This document shows, piece by piece, positions 10,012-19,122 of a DNA stretch of 64,000 nt. The stretch's first letter is position 1, and each line of letters starts with the position of its first letter. The position numbers and the translations under genes are program-made. The stretch is from Xylophilus ampelinus (GTDB taxonomy: Bacteria; Pseudomonadota; Gammaproteobacteria; Burkholderiales; Burkholderiaceae_C), in NCBI RefSeq assembly GCF_901875635.1, contig NZ_CABFMN010000084.1, positions 62,001-126,000 on the forward strand, read 5' to 3'. The notes beneath the pieces are model-generated. The model saw nothing but the letters and a program-made list of their open reading frames with translations, was not told the DNA's origin and did not search any database.

Positions 10012-11052
10012 TCAACGCGGCAGCGACTCGACCTCGCGGGTCCAGCGCTCGATCAGCCGCTTGCGCTCCGCCGCCTTGCCGTACTTCTCGAAGTCGTACT
10101 TGATGAGCTTCACATCGGCCATCGATGGGATGCGCGGGTCGGGCTTGAAGGTGCGGTTGGCCGGCGACTGCAGGCTGCCGTTCTTCGCACCCAGGGACTG
10201 GCCGGCCGGGCTCATCAGGAAGTCGTAGTACCGGATGGCGTTGGCCTTGTTGCGCGCGCCCTTCACCAGCGCGATGCCGCCCACCTCGTAGCCGGTGCCC
10301 TCGCAGGGCGCCGCCGTCTTGACCGGGAATTTGTCGTAGCGCCACTTCTCGAAACCGAAGATGAAGCTCACGCCGATGCCCACTTCGCCCTTGGCCACAT
10401 TGGGAGCCTGGGCCTGGCCGCTGCGCGTGTAGTTGCTCACGTTGGCGTGCAACTTCTTGAGGTAGTCGAAGGCCGCGTCCTCGCCCATCTGCTGCACCAG
10501 GCCGGCGATCACGGTGTAGGCCGTGCCGCTGGTCGCCGGATGCGAGATCTCGATCTCGCCCTTGTACTCGGGCTTGACCAGGTCGGCCCAACACTTCGGC
10601 TCGTGCAGCTTCTTCTTCCTGAGCGTGTCGGTGTTGAAGCCGAAGCCGATGGCGCTGGTGTAGAAGCCGCCGACCATGTTGCCGCTCATCGCGTACTGGC
10701 GCACCGCCCAGTTGTACAGGTCGTTGATGTAGGCCGGGCGGTAGGCATCGAGCAGACCCTGCTCGGCCGCCTGCAGGAAGGGGTCGCCCGTGCCGCCCCA
10801 CCACAGGTCGGTCTTGGGGTTCTGCGCTTCGGCGCGCAGTTGCGCCGCAATCTCGCCCGTGCCCTTGTGGGCCTGGTTCACCTTGATGCCGGTGGTCCGC
10901 GTGAATTCGGCGGCCGCGGCTTCGCACCAGCCGGCATCGGTGCTGCACAGCGCGTTGACCACGCCCTGCGCCTGCGCGTTAGAGCAAAAAAGGGCTGCAG
11001 CGCCCGCCAGTGCTGCACCGGCAGCTATCGTTTTGGTAGCAATCCTCGGCAT
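10012..11052 (-). CDS. ABC transporter periplasmic binding protein (FbpA/PotD-like, family 1)
   Basis: A 346-residue extracellular solute-binding protein. The signal peptide is residues 1-30 (cleavage near NAQA). The mature domain begins VVNALCSTDAGWCEAAAAEFTRTTGIKV, a ferric-ion/thiamine-type binding protein pattern, and includes LWWGGTGDPFLQAAEQGLLD and KGARNKANAIRYYDFLMSPAGQ. The start has GGAG 10 bases upstream. No permease or ATPase genes adjoin it, so the substrate (iron, polyamine, phosphonate or other) cannot be fixed. The signal peptide lies inside a dispersed genomic repeat. Confidence 0.85.
   Translation of the reverse strand: MPRIATKTIAAGAALAGAAALFCSNAQAQGVVNALCSTDAGWCEAAAAEFTRTTGIKVNQAHKGTGEIAAQLRAEAQNPKTDLWWGGTGDPFLQAAEQGLLDAYRPAYINDLYNWAVRQYAMSGNMVGGFYTSAIGFGFNTDTLRKKKLHEPKCWADLVKPEYKGEIEISHPATSGTAYTVIAGLVQQMGEDAAFDYLKKLHANVSNYTRSGQAQAPNVAKGEVGIGVSFIFGFEKWRYDKFPVKTAAPCEGTGYEVGGIALVKGARNKANAIRYYDFLMSPAGQSLGAKNGSLQSPANRTFKPDPRIPSMADVKLIKYDFEKYGKAAERKRLIERWTREVESLPR
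10981..11045 (-). repeat. Dispersed ~65-bp repeat, copy 2, encoding the signal peptide of the binding protein
   Basis: On the minus strand the segment reads ATTGCTACCAAAACGATAGC, then TGC, a variable stretch, then GGCGGGCGCTGCAGCCC and a T-rich tail. It aligns with copies 1, 3 and 4. It supplies roughly residues 3-24 of the binding protein, almost the whole signal sequence. Confidence 0.75.
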
Positions 11053-11166
11053 CGCAATGCGCTCCAGCATCGGCCCATGGCCGGGGGCGGCCAGCATAGC
11101 GCGGCAGGTGGCCCGCGCGGCGCCAGCGAAAACCCGCGGCCAGCGTGAAGAGCTGCGCGCAGGCCT

Positions 11167-14100
11167 CTACCAGCGCACCTTCACGCCCAGGCTGGCGTTC
11201 AGGCCGCCGCGCACGCGGGTGTCGCCGCCCGTGGCCCAGCTCTTGCCCACTTCGCCATAGAGGCTCGCACCAGGTCTGAACTGCCAGCTCGCACCGGCCA
11301 CCAGTTCGGCGCTGCTGCCGCCCGTGGCCGTGCCGAAGCCGGTGGCGCCGCCCAGGCCGATGAAGCGGGTGGTGTCGGTGCCCGAGGAGCGCCGGTACCA
11401 ATTGACCTGCGCATAGGGCTGCACCGGCCCGGCGGCCGTGCTCAGGTCGCCCTTGATCCGCAGGCCGGCACGCGCCATCCAGCCGCTGTGCAGGTCCTGC
11501 TGCACGGTCGCGCCCGACAGCACCGCGTCGTCCAGGTTCAGGCGCTGGTGCACCAGCTGCAGCTGCGGCTCCAGGCTCCAGCCCGGCGCGATCGGAAAGC
11601 TCTTGCCGACCTCGACCGACGCCAGCAGCCCGTTGCCCTTGCCGCCGCTGCGCGGCCCCAGCGTGGGCGTCACGCCGTAGCGGTGGCGCGATGCCTGCAG
11701 CACGCCGTCGACATACAGGCCGGAATCGCCCTGCCAAGTCGCATACGCGCCCAGGAACTGGCTGCGCACGTCGGTCGATCCCGCGTCGTGGCCCACCATG
11801 CCCCGAGCGAAGCCGCGCACGCGCAGGTCGCCTTCCAGCTGCCCCACGTACACGCCGGAGCGCCACGGCCCGTCGACCCACAGGTCGGTGCCGGCCTGCA
11901 GCCCCTTCAGGCGGCCGCGGCTCGTCGGTGCCAGCTCGCCGCCCTGGCGGATGTCCTTGTCCACCGTGATGAAGCGGGCCCACGCGCGGCGGCCCAGGCG
12001 CCCGTCGGCGTCGACACCGCCGGCCGCGTCGTCGCCGGCGCGCTGGCGCGAGCCGCCGAGCATCGCCAGGTCGGCCTGGCGCAGCTGTGAACCCAGGGCG
12101 GTGTAGAGGGGCGCCTCCACGCGATAGGTGGGGATCCCGATGTCGGGAAGGCCTCCACCGCCTCCACCGCCTCCACCAGCACCGCCGCCCCCGTCGCCAC
12201 CGATGCGGTTGGTGAGGTACACCGCGCTGTCGGTCTGCGTGAGCCGGTAGTCGTAGGCGCCCGCCGAGACCGGCGTTGCCAGCTGGAACACGCTGCCGGC
12301 GAGTGCGCCGCCGTTCGCGGTGCCGACCAGTTGGAGGCCGTTGCCCGTCGTCGGCGCCCCCAGGCCCTGATCCACGATGCGCACGTTGGTCGTGCCCGTG
12401 GCGCTCGCACCGGCGCCGTCGAGAACCAACCGGTCGGCCGTGGCGCCCGCGCCCTGCTGCAGCACCCCGCCGCTGCTGGCCCAGGGTCCGGTGACGGTCA
12501 GCACGGTGCCGGGCGCGGTGCCGACCAGGCTGACGGTGCCGGCGTTCGCCACCGATGGGAGCGTGTGGTCGTGGCCGGCCAGGTCCAGCGTCGCGCCCGC
12601 CGCGACGGCATATGGCCCTGTCCCGCCGAAGGCCCCGGCCGCGCCCGCCTGGAGGGTGCCGGCCGCGACCGTGGTGCTGCCGGTGTAGGTGTTGTTGGCC
12701 GCAGCGAGCTGCAGCGTGCCCGCGCCGTCCTTGACCAGCCCGGCCGTGCCGCCGATGCCGCCGGACAGCACGGCCGAGTGGCCGGCGGTGTTGACGGTGA
12801 AGGCGCCCGTGCCGGAAGTGGTGATCGGGTTGGCGAGCGAGATGCCGTCGGCCGCGAGCCCGAGGGTGGTGCCTGCGGTCGCGGCGAGCGGACCGGTACC
12901 GAGCGAGCTGCCGGTGCCGACGTTCAGGCGTCCGGCGTCGAGCGCGGTGCCGCCGCTGTAGCTGCTGCTGCCGGCCAGGGTCAGCGTGCCGGGACCGGCC
13001 TTGACGAGGCCGCCCGTGCCGGTGATCGCGCCGGCGAAGCTCGTATCGGTCGATTGGTCGACCGTGAGCGTCTGGCCCTGCAGCGCCACGCTGCCGCCCG
13101 TCCCCGCGAGGCTGGAGGCCGTCAGGTCCCAGGCGCCGAGGTCGAGCGTGCCGCCGTTGACGGTGTAACCCGTGCCCTGCACGAAGGCGCCAGCGCTGCC
13201 GGCCACCAGCGTCCCGGCCTCCACGGTGGTGCCGCCGGTGTAGCCGTTGGTGCCTGTCAGCGTCTGCGAGCCGGTGCCTTGCTTCACGATGCCGCCCAGG
13301 CCGTTGATCGCACCGGCGAAGACGGTGCTGGATGCATCGCCGAAGCGCAGGCCGTTGGCGCCCAGCTGCACCGTCGAACCCGCCGCACCGCTCAACGCGC
13401 CGATGGTGCGGTCGCCGTCCGCGCCCGCGATGTCGAAGCCCGCACCGGCTGCCAGGTCGACCGCACCCTGGGCCGAGAGGCTCCCCGCGCCCGACAGGGC
13501 CAGCGTTCCCGCCTCGACCGAGCTGCCCCCGGTGAAGCTGCTCGCGCCGGTGAGCGTCTGCGTGCCGGCGCCCTGCTTGACGATGCCGCCGGCACCCTCG
13601 ATGGCACCGGCATAGGTCTGGCTGCCGGCATCGCCGAAGCGCAGCGTGTTGCCGCCGAGCTGCACGGCGCCGCCGTTGCCCGCGAGCGATCCGATCGTCT
13701 GCGGTGCCGCCGCCGCAGCGATGTCGAAGCGGCCGCCCGTGTTGACCGTGACGGCGCTGCTCGGCACCAGGCTGCCGCTTGGCCCCAGCGCGAGCACGCC
13801 CGCATCGACCGTGGTGCCCCCTGTGTGGCCCTGGGCGGCCGTCAGCGTCTGCGTGCCGGTGCCCTGCTTCACGATGCCGCCCGAGCCGGCAAAGCTGCCG
13901 CCGAACACCCGATCGCTCGCATCGCCGAAGGTCAGGCCATTGGCGCCGAGCTGCACCGTCGTGCCGCTCGCGCCGGCCAGCGCCCCGACCGTCTGCGATG
14001 CACCGGAGGCCGCGATGTCGAAGACGGCGCCCGTCTGCGCAAGGTCGACCGCGCCGGTGGCGAGCAGGCTGCCGCCGGCACCGAGCGCCAGCGTGCCTGC

Positions 14101-16878
14101 GTTCACCGTCGTGCCGCCAGCGAAGGTGTTCGTGCCGGTCAGCGTCTGCGTGCCGCTGCCCTGCTTCACCAGGCCGCCGACGCCGGAGATGGTGCCCGCG
14201 AACACCTGGCTGCCCGCATCGCCGAAGACGAGCGTGTTGCCGCCCAGCCGGACGGTGGAACCCGCCGCGCCCGACAGTGCGCCGACGGTTTGCGGCCCCG
14301 TGGCAGCGGCGATGTCGAACACCGTGTCCGGGTTCGACAGCGTGAGTGCGCCGGTCGCCAGCAGGCTGCCGCCAGCGCCCAATGCCAGGGTTCCACCGGC
14401 GACCGTCGTGCCACCGGCGAAGGTGTTCGTGCCGGCCAGCGTCTGCGTGCCCGTGCCTTGCTTCACGATCCCGCCGGTCCCTGCGATCGTGCCCGCGAAG
14501 GTTTGGCTGGTGGCATCGCCGAAGCTCAGGTTGCCGCCACCGAGTTGGACGGTGGTGCCCGCCGCGCCCGAGAGCGAGCCGATGGTGCGCCCGCCCACCG
14601 CCCCGCTCAAGTCGAAGGCGCCGCCCGTGGCGAGGTTCAGAGCGCTGCCCGTCCCGATGCTTCCTCCGCCCACCAGCGCCAGCGTGCCTGCCGCGACGGT
14701 GGTGGGGCCGCTGTAGATGCTGGCCCCAGTCAGCGTTTGCGTGCCGCTGCCCAGCTTCACGATGCCGCCGCTGCCGGTGATGCTGCCGGCGAAGCTCTGG
14801 TTGCTGCCATCGCCGAAGCTCAGGCTGTTGGCGCCGAGGCTCACGGTCGTGCCGGCGGCACCGGCGAGCGCACCCACCGTGCGGTTGCCGTCGGCCGACG
14901 CGATGTCGAAGGCGGCTCCCGGATTGGCCAGGTCGAGGATCCCGCTGGCCGCCAGGCTGCCCGCGCCTGAAAGCGCCAGCGTGCCGTTGTCTACCCTGGT
15001 CCCGCCGGTGAACGCGTTCACGCCGGTGAGCGTCTGCGTGCCTGCGCCCTGCTTCACGATGCCGCCGCTGCCCGTGATCGTGCCGGCGAAGATCTGGTTC
15101 GTCCCGTTGCCGAAGGCCAAGGTGTTCGCGCCCAGAGTGACGGTCGAACCCGGTGCGCCCGACAGCGTCGCCACCGTTCGGTTGCCGCCTGCCGTGGCGA
15201 TGTCGAAGCGGGTGCCCCCCGCGGCCAGGTTGACGCCGCTGCCGGCGGCCAGGCTGCCGGCGCCGGACAGCGCGAGCGTACCGCCGGCGATGGTGGTCGC
15301 GCCGGTGTAGGTGTTGGCACCCGTCAGCGTCTGCGTGCCGGTGCCCTGCTTGACGATGCCGCCAGTGCCGGTGATGGTGCCTCCAAAGGCCGTGTCCTGC
15401 GCGTTGCCGAATGTCAGGGTGTTCGCACCCAGCGATACCGTCGAACCGCCCATGCCCGACAGGCTGCCCACCGTGCGATCGCCAGCAGCGGCACCGATGT
15501 CGAAGGCCGCACCGGTGCCGACGCTCACTGCGCCGGCCGGCGCCAGGCTGCCGCCGCCGGCGAGCGCCAGCACGCCGCCATTGACGGCCGTGCCACCGGT
15601 GAAGGTGTTGGCACCCGACAGCGTGAGCGTGCCCGCACCGCCCTTCGACAGGCCGCCGGCGCCCGACAGCACACCCGAGAGGTTGAAGGCGTTCGCGCCC
15701 TCCACGGCCAGGCCGCCGGCGTTCAGCGTGAAGGCATTGCCCATCGTGATGCCGGGCACCGCCGCGGAGAGCGCCCCCCCGTTGGCCGTGACCGCGCCCG
15801 CACCGAAGGCCGTGCCGTTGTCGATATTGGCCAGGCCGCCGTTGAGCGTCGCGTCGCCCGAGACCAGGGGCCCCTGGATGTTCCAGGTCCCGCTGTTGAC
15901 GGTGAGATGCTGGAAGTTGCGATAGGTACCGCTCGACACAGAACTCACGCCGCCGCCGGTGCCGATGCCCGTGCCTGCCTCAGGCAGCACGTTCTGCAGC
16001 ACCAGCGTGTTGTTCCCGCCTGCCCCGCCGTCGACGACCCCTGTGGGCGCGAACCCGAGCGTGACGCCGACGAGGCCCAGCACGTTCAGGTCCAGCCCCA
16101 GGCCGCCGCCGGCGTTGACCGAGGATCCTGACACCGCCGTGAAGGTGTTGTTGCTGTTCGCACCCATCGACACACCGCCGTTGATGGTGCCGGCGTTGGC
16201 GAAGGTGTTGCCGGTGCCGGGCGTGCCCGACGCCTGGAAGGCCACGCGCCCGGTGAGGAGGCCGGTATTGACGAAGTTCGTCTGCGCGCCGCCGTAGCTG
16301 GCGACCACGGGTGCGTCGGCGCCTACCAGCGAGATACCGAGCAGCGCGTTGCTGCCGATGGTGCCGTCGTTGCGGATGGAGGTCACGCCGCCCGTGCCGT
16401 TCTGCGTGGTCAGCGCCATGCCCGTCAGCCCGAACAGGTCCAGTCCGAGCAGCCCGGACGTGCCACGGATGACCCCGCCGGCGTTGTTGATGACGCCGAC
16501 GTTGCCCGCCGACGCGTTGCCCATGACCACGCCGGACGACAGCAGCGAGGCGATGCCCAGCAGCGAGGGATCGATCGTGCCGCTGTTGTTCAGCTGCGCG
16601 TTGTTGCCTGTCATGGTGAGCGTCGTGCCTCCGACGCCCAGCAGCACGCCGACCGACGCGCCCGCCTGTACGTTCGCTGTCGCATCATCGGCGCTTGTGG
16701 TGAAGCTCGGTGCTAGCGGGTTCGCCGCACCTGAGCAGGTGACCGTGGACCCTGCAGTGGTGCAGGCGCCCCATGCGGATTGCGCCACCCAGGGAGCCGC
16801 AGCTGCGATCGCTACGGTAGGCCAGACCAGCTTGCCAATGCGCGCCGAAGCGGGCCTCGAACGATCCGTCGTAGACAT
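11167..16878 (-). CDS. Giant autotransporter with 11 autotransporter-associated beta-strand repeats
   Basis: A 1,903-residue type Va secreted protein. Residues 1-36 are a signal peptide (VAQSAWG). Residues ~40-400 form an Asn/Gly/Thr-rich beta-helix-like region. Residues ~405-1385 contain 11 repeats of the GGIVKQGTGTQTLTG...FTGGT type; the first nine are spaced about 99 residues apart. A glycine-rich linker (residues ~1555-1580) is followed by LPDIGIPTYRVEAPLYTALG, and residues ~1634-1903 are the translocator barrel, starting AWARFITVDKD and ending LGVKVRW with an aromatic C-terminus. An adhesin or biofilm role is typical of the family but not specified here. It stands alone, with its own 354-bp upstream region. 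Confidence 0.93.
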   Translation of the reverse strand: MSTTDRSRPASARIGKLVWPTVAIAAAAPWVAQSAWGACTTAGSTVTCSGAANPLAPSFTTSADDATANVQAGASVGVLLGVGGTTLTMTGNNAQLNNSGTIDPSLLGIASLLSSGVVMGNASAGNVGVINNAGGVIRGTSGLLGLDLFGLTGMALTTQNGTGGVTSIRNDGTIGSNALLGISLVGADAPVVASYGGAQTNFVNTGLLTGRVAFQASGTPGTGNTFANAGTINGGVSMGANSNNTFTAVSGSSVNAGGGLGLDLNVLGLVGVTLGFAPTGVVDGGAGGNNTLVLQNVLPEAGTGIGTGGGVSSVSSGTYRNFQHLTVNSGTWNIQGPLVSGDATLNGGLANIDNGTAFGAGAVTANGGALSAAVPGITMGNAFTLNAGGLAVEGANAFNLSGVLSGAGGLSKGGAGTLTLSGANTFTGGTAVNGGVLALAGGGSLAPAGAVSVGTGAAFDIGAAAGDRTVGSLSGMGGSTVSLGANTLTFGNAQDTAFGGTITGTGGIVKQGTGTQTLTGANTYTGATTIAGGTLALSGAGSLAAGSGVNLAAGGTRFDIATAGGNRTVATLSGAPGSTVTLGANTLAFGNGTNQIFAGTITGSGGIVKQGAGTQTLTGVNAFTGGTRVDNGTLALSGAGSLAASGILDLANPGAAFDIASADGNRTVGALAGAAGTTVSLGANSLSFGDGSNQSFAGSITGSGGIVKLGSGTQTLTGASIYSGPTTVAAGTLALVGGGSIGTGSALNLATGGAFDLSGAVGGRTIGSLSGAAGTTVQLGGGNLSFGDATSQTFAGTIAGTGGIVKQGTGTQTLAGTNTFAGGTTVAGGTLALGAGGSLLATGALTLSNPDTVFDIAAATGPQTVGALSGAAGSTVRLGGNTLVFGDAGSQVFAGTISGVGGLVKQGSGTQTLTGTNTFAGGTTVNAGTLALGAGGSLLATGAVDLAQTGAVFDIAASGASQTVGALAGASGTTVQLGANGLTFGDASDRVFGGSFAGSGGIVKQGTGTQTLTAAQGHTGGTTVDAGVLALGPSGSLVPSSAVTVNTGGRFDIAAAAAPQTIGSLAGNGGAVQLGGNTLRFGDAGSQTYAGAIEGAGGIVKQGAGTQTLTGASSFTGGSSVEAGTLALSGAGSLSAQGAVDLAAGAGFDIAGADGDRTIGALSGAAGSTVQLGANGLRFGDASSTVFAGAINGLGGIVKQGTGSQTLTGTNGYTGGTTVEAGTLVAGSAGAFVQGTGYTVNGGTLDLGAWDLTASSLAGTGGSVALQGQTLTVDQSTDTSFAGAITGTGGLVKAGPGTLTLAGSSSYSGGTALDAGRLNVGTGSSLGTGPLAATAGTTLGLAADGISLANPITTSGTGAFTVNTAGHSAVLSGGIGGTAGLVKDGAGTLQLAAANNTYTGSTTVAAGTLQAGAAGAFGGTGPYAVAAGATLDLAGHDHTLPSVANAGTVSLVGTAPGTVLTVTGPWASSGGVLQQGAGATADRLVLDGAGASATGTTNVRIVDQGLGAPTTGNGLQLVGTANGGALAGSVFQLATPVSAGAYDYRLTQTDSAVYLTNRIGGDGGGGAGGGGGGGGGLPDIGIPTYRVEAPLYTALGSQLRQADLAMLGGSRQRAGDDAAGGVDADGRLGRRAWARFITVDKDIRQGGELAPTSRGRLKGLQAGTDLWVDGPWRSGVYVGQLEGDLRVRGFARGMVGHDAGSTDVRSQFLGAYATWQGDSGLYVDGVLQASRHRYGVTPTLGPRSGGKGNGLLASVEVGKSFPIAPGWSLEPQLQLVHQRLNLDDAVLSGATVQQDLHSGWMARAGLRIKGDLSTAAGPVQPYAQVNWYRRSSGTDTTRFIGLGGATGFGTATGGSSAELVAGASWQFRPGASLYGEVGKSWATGGDTRVRGGLNASLGVKVRW
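12720..15700 (-). repeat. Tandem ~295-bp coding repeats in the autotransporter passenger
   Basis: On the plus strand, a block resembling GTCAGCGTCTGCGTGCCGG, then TGCC(C/T)TGCTTCACGATGCC, recurs near 13258, 13552, 13844, 14138, 14436, 14732, 15028 and 15323. Spacing is 292-298 bp, and related blocks lie on both sides. The nucleotide similarity, not only the protein similarity, is high, which suggests recent expansion or gene conversion. Confidence 0.85.
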
Positions 16879-17232
16879 GAACTGCGTCTCCTCGGTGTCG
16901 TGCGCACAGGCACAAACACACCTAGGCTACGGACGCAGCCACGCTGCAACAAGCGGGTTGTTGTTTAAGAAAAGCTGAGTAGGCGCGCGTCCTACCCGAG
17001 GGCAGGAATGCCGTACGGTGGAGGCACAAATGCTGCAATTGCGGACGTTGCGCGCCGCATCGGCGTGACTGCACGCAAACCTAAGTGCCAAGTTCGCGGC
17101 CCGGCGCTTACCAGGGCAATACTTCGGTCGTCGTTCCGGTCCTGCAGGGCGATGAGTTCGCTCTCGATGCGGGCGCCTGCTTGCGCGGCAGCGCTGCTGC
17201 CGCGTGCGAGCACACGGGTACGGAACCGGCGA
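16879..17232. other. 354-bp gap upstream of the autotransporter
   Basis: The part near the autotransporter start is the most AT-rich stretch here (TTGTTGTTTAAGAAAAGC near 16960) and probably holds its promoter, read on the minus strand. The remainder to 17232 has no convincing coding frame on either strand, and no clear repeat was seen. Confidence 0.4.
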
Positions 17233-17595
17233 TCAGTGCATCGTGCCGGGCATCGGCATCGCCGTCGATTGGCCGATGGCCTCGGTGCCGCTCGGGTGCG
17301 CCGCGGCCACGGCACCGCTATAGACGTCGGTGTCGGACACCTTGGACACCATCGCCGGGACGCCGGTGGACTGGCCGATGGCCTCGGTCCCGCTCGCGTG
17401 GGCCGCCGCAACGGCGCCGTTGTAGACCTCGGTGCTGGACATCGTAGAGCTGAGCATCGGCGCGCTGGTCGACTGGCCGACGGCCTCGCTGCCGCCGCCG
17501 TCCCAGGCGGCTTGCGCCGAAGCGGCCGCCGAGCCGAAGGCGGCCAGGCCGCCGAGGGCCAGGATCGCGGCGATGCGTTGGGTGCGTGTGGACAT
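17233..17595 (-). CDS. Small secreted protein with 34-residue internal repeats
   Basis: A 120-residue protein. The ATG at 17595 is preceded by GAGGAG. The signal peptide is residues 1-29 (AAASAQAA). The mature part is 2.5 copies of a 34-residue unit: GSEAVGQSTSAP...TEVYNGAVAAAHA, SGTEAIGQSTGVP...TDVYSGAVAAAHP, SGTEAIGQSTAMP. AVAAAHASG is reminiscent of DUF4148 small exported Burkholderiales proteins, but I would not assign it there firmly. It has no cysteines or catalytic motifs. It is separated from the two-component genes by about 150 bp, and its function is unknown. Confidence 0.7.
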   Translation of the reverse strand: MSTRTQRIAAILALGGLAAFGSAAASAQAAWDGGGSEAVGQSTSAPMLSSTMSSTEVYNGAVAAAHASGTEAIGQSTGVPAMVSKVSDTDVYSGAVAAAHPSGTEAIGQSTAMPMPGTMH

Positions 17596-17748
17596 GGAAG
17601 TCTCCTCTTCGGACACTGGACGGGTCGCTCGCCGCAGCGCGACATGCGCTGGGGTGGACCTGCTGCGACGGACTCTAGGCGCCATGTCTGAGGGCGGCGT
17701 GAGCAATGAATGAGACGGGAATGAGCGTGGTCGGCGGGTGCTTGGGGC

Positions 17749-19122
17749 TCAGCCCGGGCACCGCACGCGCGCCACGAGGCCCCGTTCGCCGTCTTCCGGA
17801 CCTCGGTTGCGCAACTCGATGCGCAGGCCATGGCGCGCGGCGGCCGCCTTCGCGATCGCCAGGCCGAGCCCGCTGCCGCCGGGGGCGGCGCCTGGCGCCC
17901 TGAAGAAGCGATCGAACACCCGGCCGATCACGGCTTCGTCGATGCCGGGACCGTCGTCCACCACGTCGACCGCCACGCAGCCATCGACGCGGTGCAGCCG
18001 CACGTCGACCGTGCACCCCGGTGCCGTGTGGCGCAAGGCGTTGTCGATGAGGTTGTCGAACAGGCTGCGCAGGTCCTGCGGCCGCCCGTCGAGCACGAAG
18101 TTGGCCAATGCCGGGTCGGCCACCAGGCCCAGGTCGACCCGGCGCTGGTCGGCCCGGTCGGCGAACTGCGCGATCGCCTCGCCGAGCAGCGGCGCCAGCA
18201 GGACGTGCTGGGCGTCCGGGGCCGCGCCACGGCCGGCCGCCTCCTGGCGCGACAGGCGCAGCAGTTGCTCCAGCAGGTGCCGCGTGCGCGCGACGCCGGC
18301 CTCCAGCAGCGCGAAGCGCTCCTGCGCCTCCCCGGGCGGCATGTGGGCGCGAAGGTTCTCCACCTGCAGCGCAATGGCGGTGACGGGGGTGCGCAGTTCG
18401 TGGGCCGCATCCTGCACCAGGCGGCGCTGCGTGGCCAGCGCGTCGCGCAGTCGGCCCAGCAGCGAGTTGAAGGCGCCCACCAGCGGCGCGATCTCCTCGG
18501 GCACGCGCTCCGGCGGCAGGCCGTCGACGCTGTCTTCGTCCTGCGCCGCCACCTCCGCCGCCACCGCCCGCAGCGCGCGCGATGCCGACCACACGATCAC
18601 CCACAGCAGCGCCAGCGCGGCCGGCAGCAGCAATGCGATGGGCAGGCCCTCGATCAGCGCGCGCTGCACCGAGCGCTGGTGCCGCCAGGCCTCGCTCTGC
18701 AGCACCTGCACGCGCAGGCCGTCGGCCGCCGGGCCGGCCGGCGCCGTATAGACGCGCCAGCGCTCGCCTCCACCGGGGCCGGCCGGCACGTCGGCGAAGC
18801 CCGCAGCGGCCTCCAATGGCACGGGGACGGCGGCCGAGGCGGCCAGCAGCGTGCGTCCGTCGGCCTGCCACAGCTGCACGGCCAGCGCCCCGTGCTCGCG
18901 CAGCGCGCCGGCCGGCAGGGTCGGCAGCGAGGGCGCCACGCGGTGGCCGGCATAGGACTCGGCCAGGGTGCGCATCTGGTCGTCGCGCAGGCCTTCGATC
19001 ACGCGGTCGTAGATCGCATACGAGGCCCAGGCCGTCGCCACGATGGCCAGCAGGTGCAGCAGCACCAGCCAGACCAGCAGCCGGCGGCGCAGCGAGGGCG
19101 GACGCCGCTGCGCCGCACTCAC
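17749..19122 (-). CDS. Two-component sensor histidine kinase (QseC/TctE-like)
   Basis: A 457-residue inner-membrane kinase. TM1 is at residues ~14-35 (LLVWLVLLHLLAIVATAWA), a periplasmic sensor region follows to ~165, TM2 is around ~170-195 (GLPIALLLPAALALLWVIV), then HAMP-like sequence. The H-box DAAHELRTPVTAIALQVENL has the phospho-accepting His near residue 238. N-box (DNLIDNALRHT), G1 (DDGPGID) and G2 (GGSGLGLAIA) motifs follow. The start overlaps the response-regulator stop by 4 bp, so the pair is co-translated. The signal cannot be read; QseC/PmrB-like kinases sense metals, pH or small molecules. Confidence 0.92.
   Translation of the reverse strand: MSAAQRRPPSLRRRLLVWLVLLHLLAIVATAWASYAIYDRVIEGLRDDQMRTLAESYAGHRVAPSLPTLPAGALREHGALAVQLWQADGRTLLAASAAVPVPLEAAAGFADVPAGPGGGERWRVYTAPAGPAADGLRVQVLQSEAWRHQRSVQRALIEGLPIALLLPAALALLWVIVWSASRALRAVAAEVAAQDEDSVDGLPPERVPEEIAPLVGAFNSLLGRLRDALATQRRLVQDAAHELRTPVTAIALQVENLRAHMPPGEAQERFALLEAGVARTRHLLEQLLRLSRQEAAGRGAAPDAQHVLLAPLLGEAIAQFADRADQRRVDLGLVADPALANFVLDGRPQDLRSLFDNLIDNALRHTAPGCTVDVRLHRVDGCVAVDVVDDGPGIDEAVIGRVFDRFFRAPGAAPGGSGLGLAIAKAAAARHGLRIELRNRGPEDGERGLVARVRCPG

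Noticed and set aside
12331..14970. An 879-codon open frame on the plus strand opposite the autotransporter
   Set aside because: It mirrors the repetitive GC-rich passenger; its translation is Arg/Ala/Gly-rich, without family motifs or a plausible start context. The autotransporter frame has clear domains.
12720..15700. Regularly spaced repeats considered as a CRISPR array
   Set aside because: The period is ~295 bp, units are coding beta-strand repeats, there are no short conserved repeats with unique ~30-bp spacers, and no cas genes are present.
17008..17691. A 227-codon plus-strand frame over the small secreted-protein gene
   Set aside because: It runs antisense to a gene with a signal peptide, SD and internal repeats; its translation is Arg-rich and repeats only because the opposite strand does.
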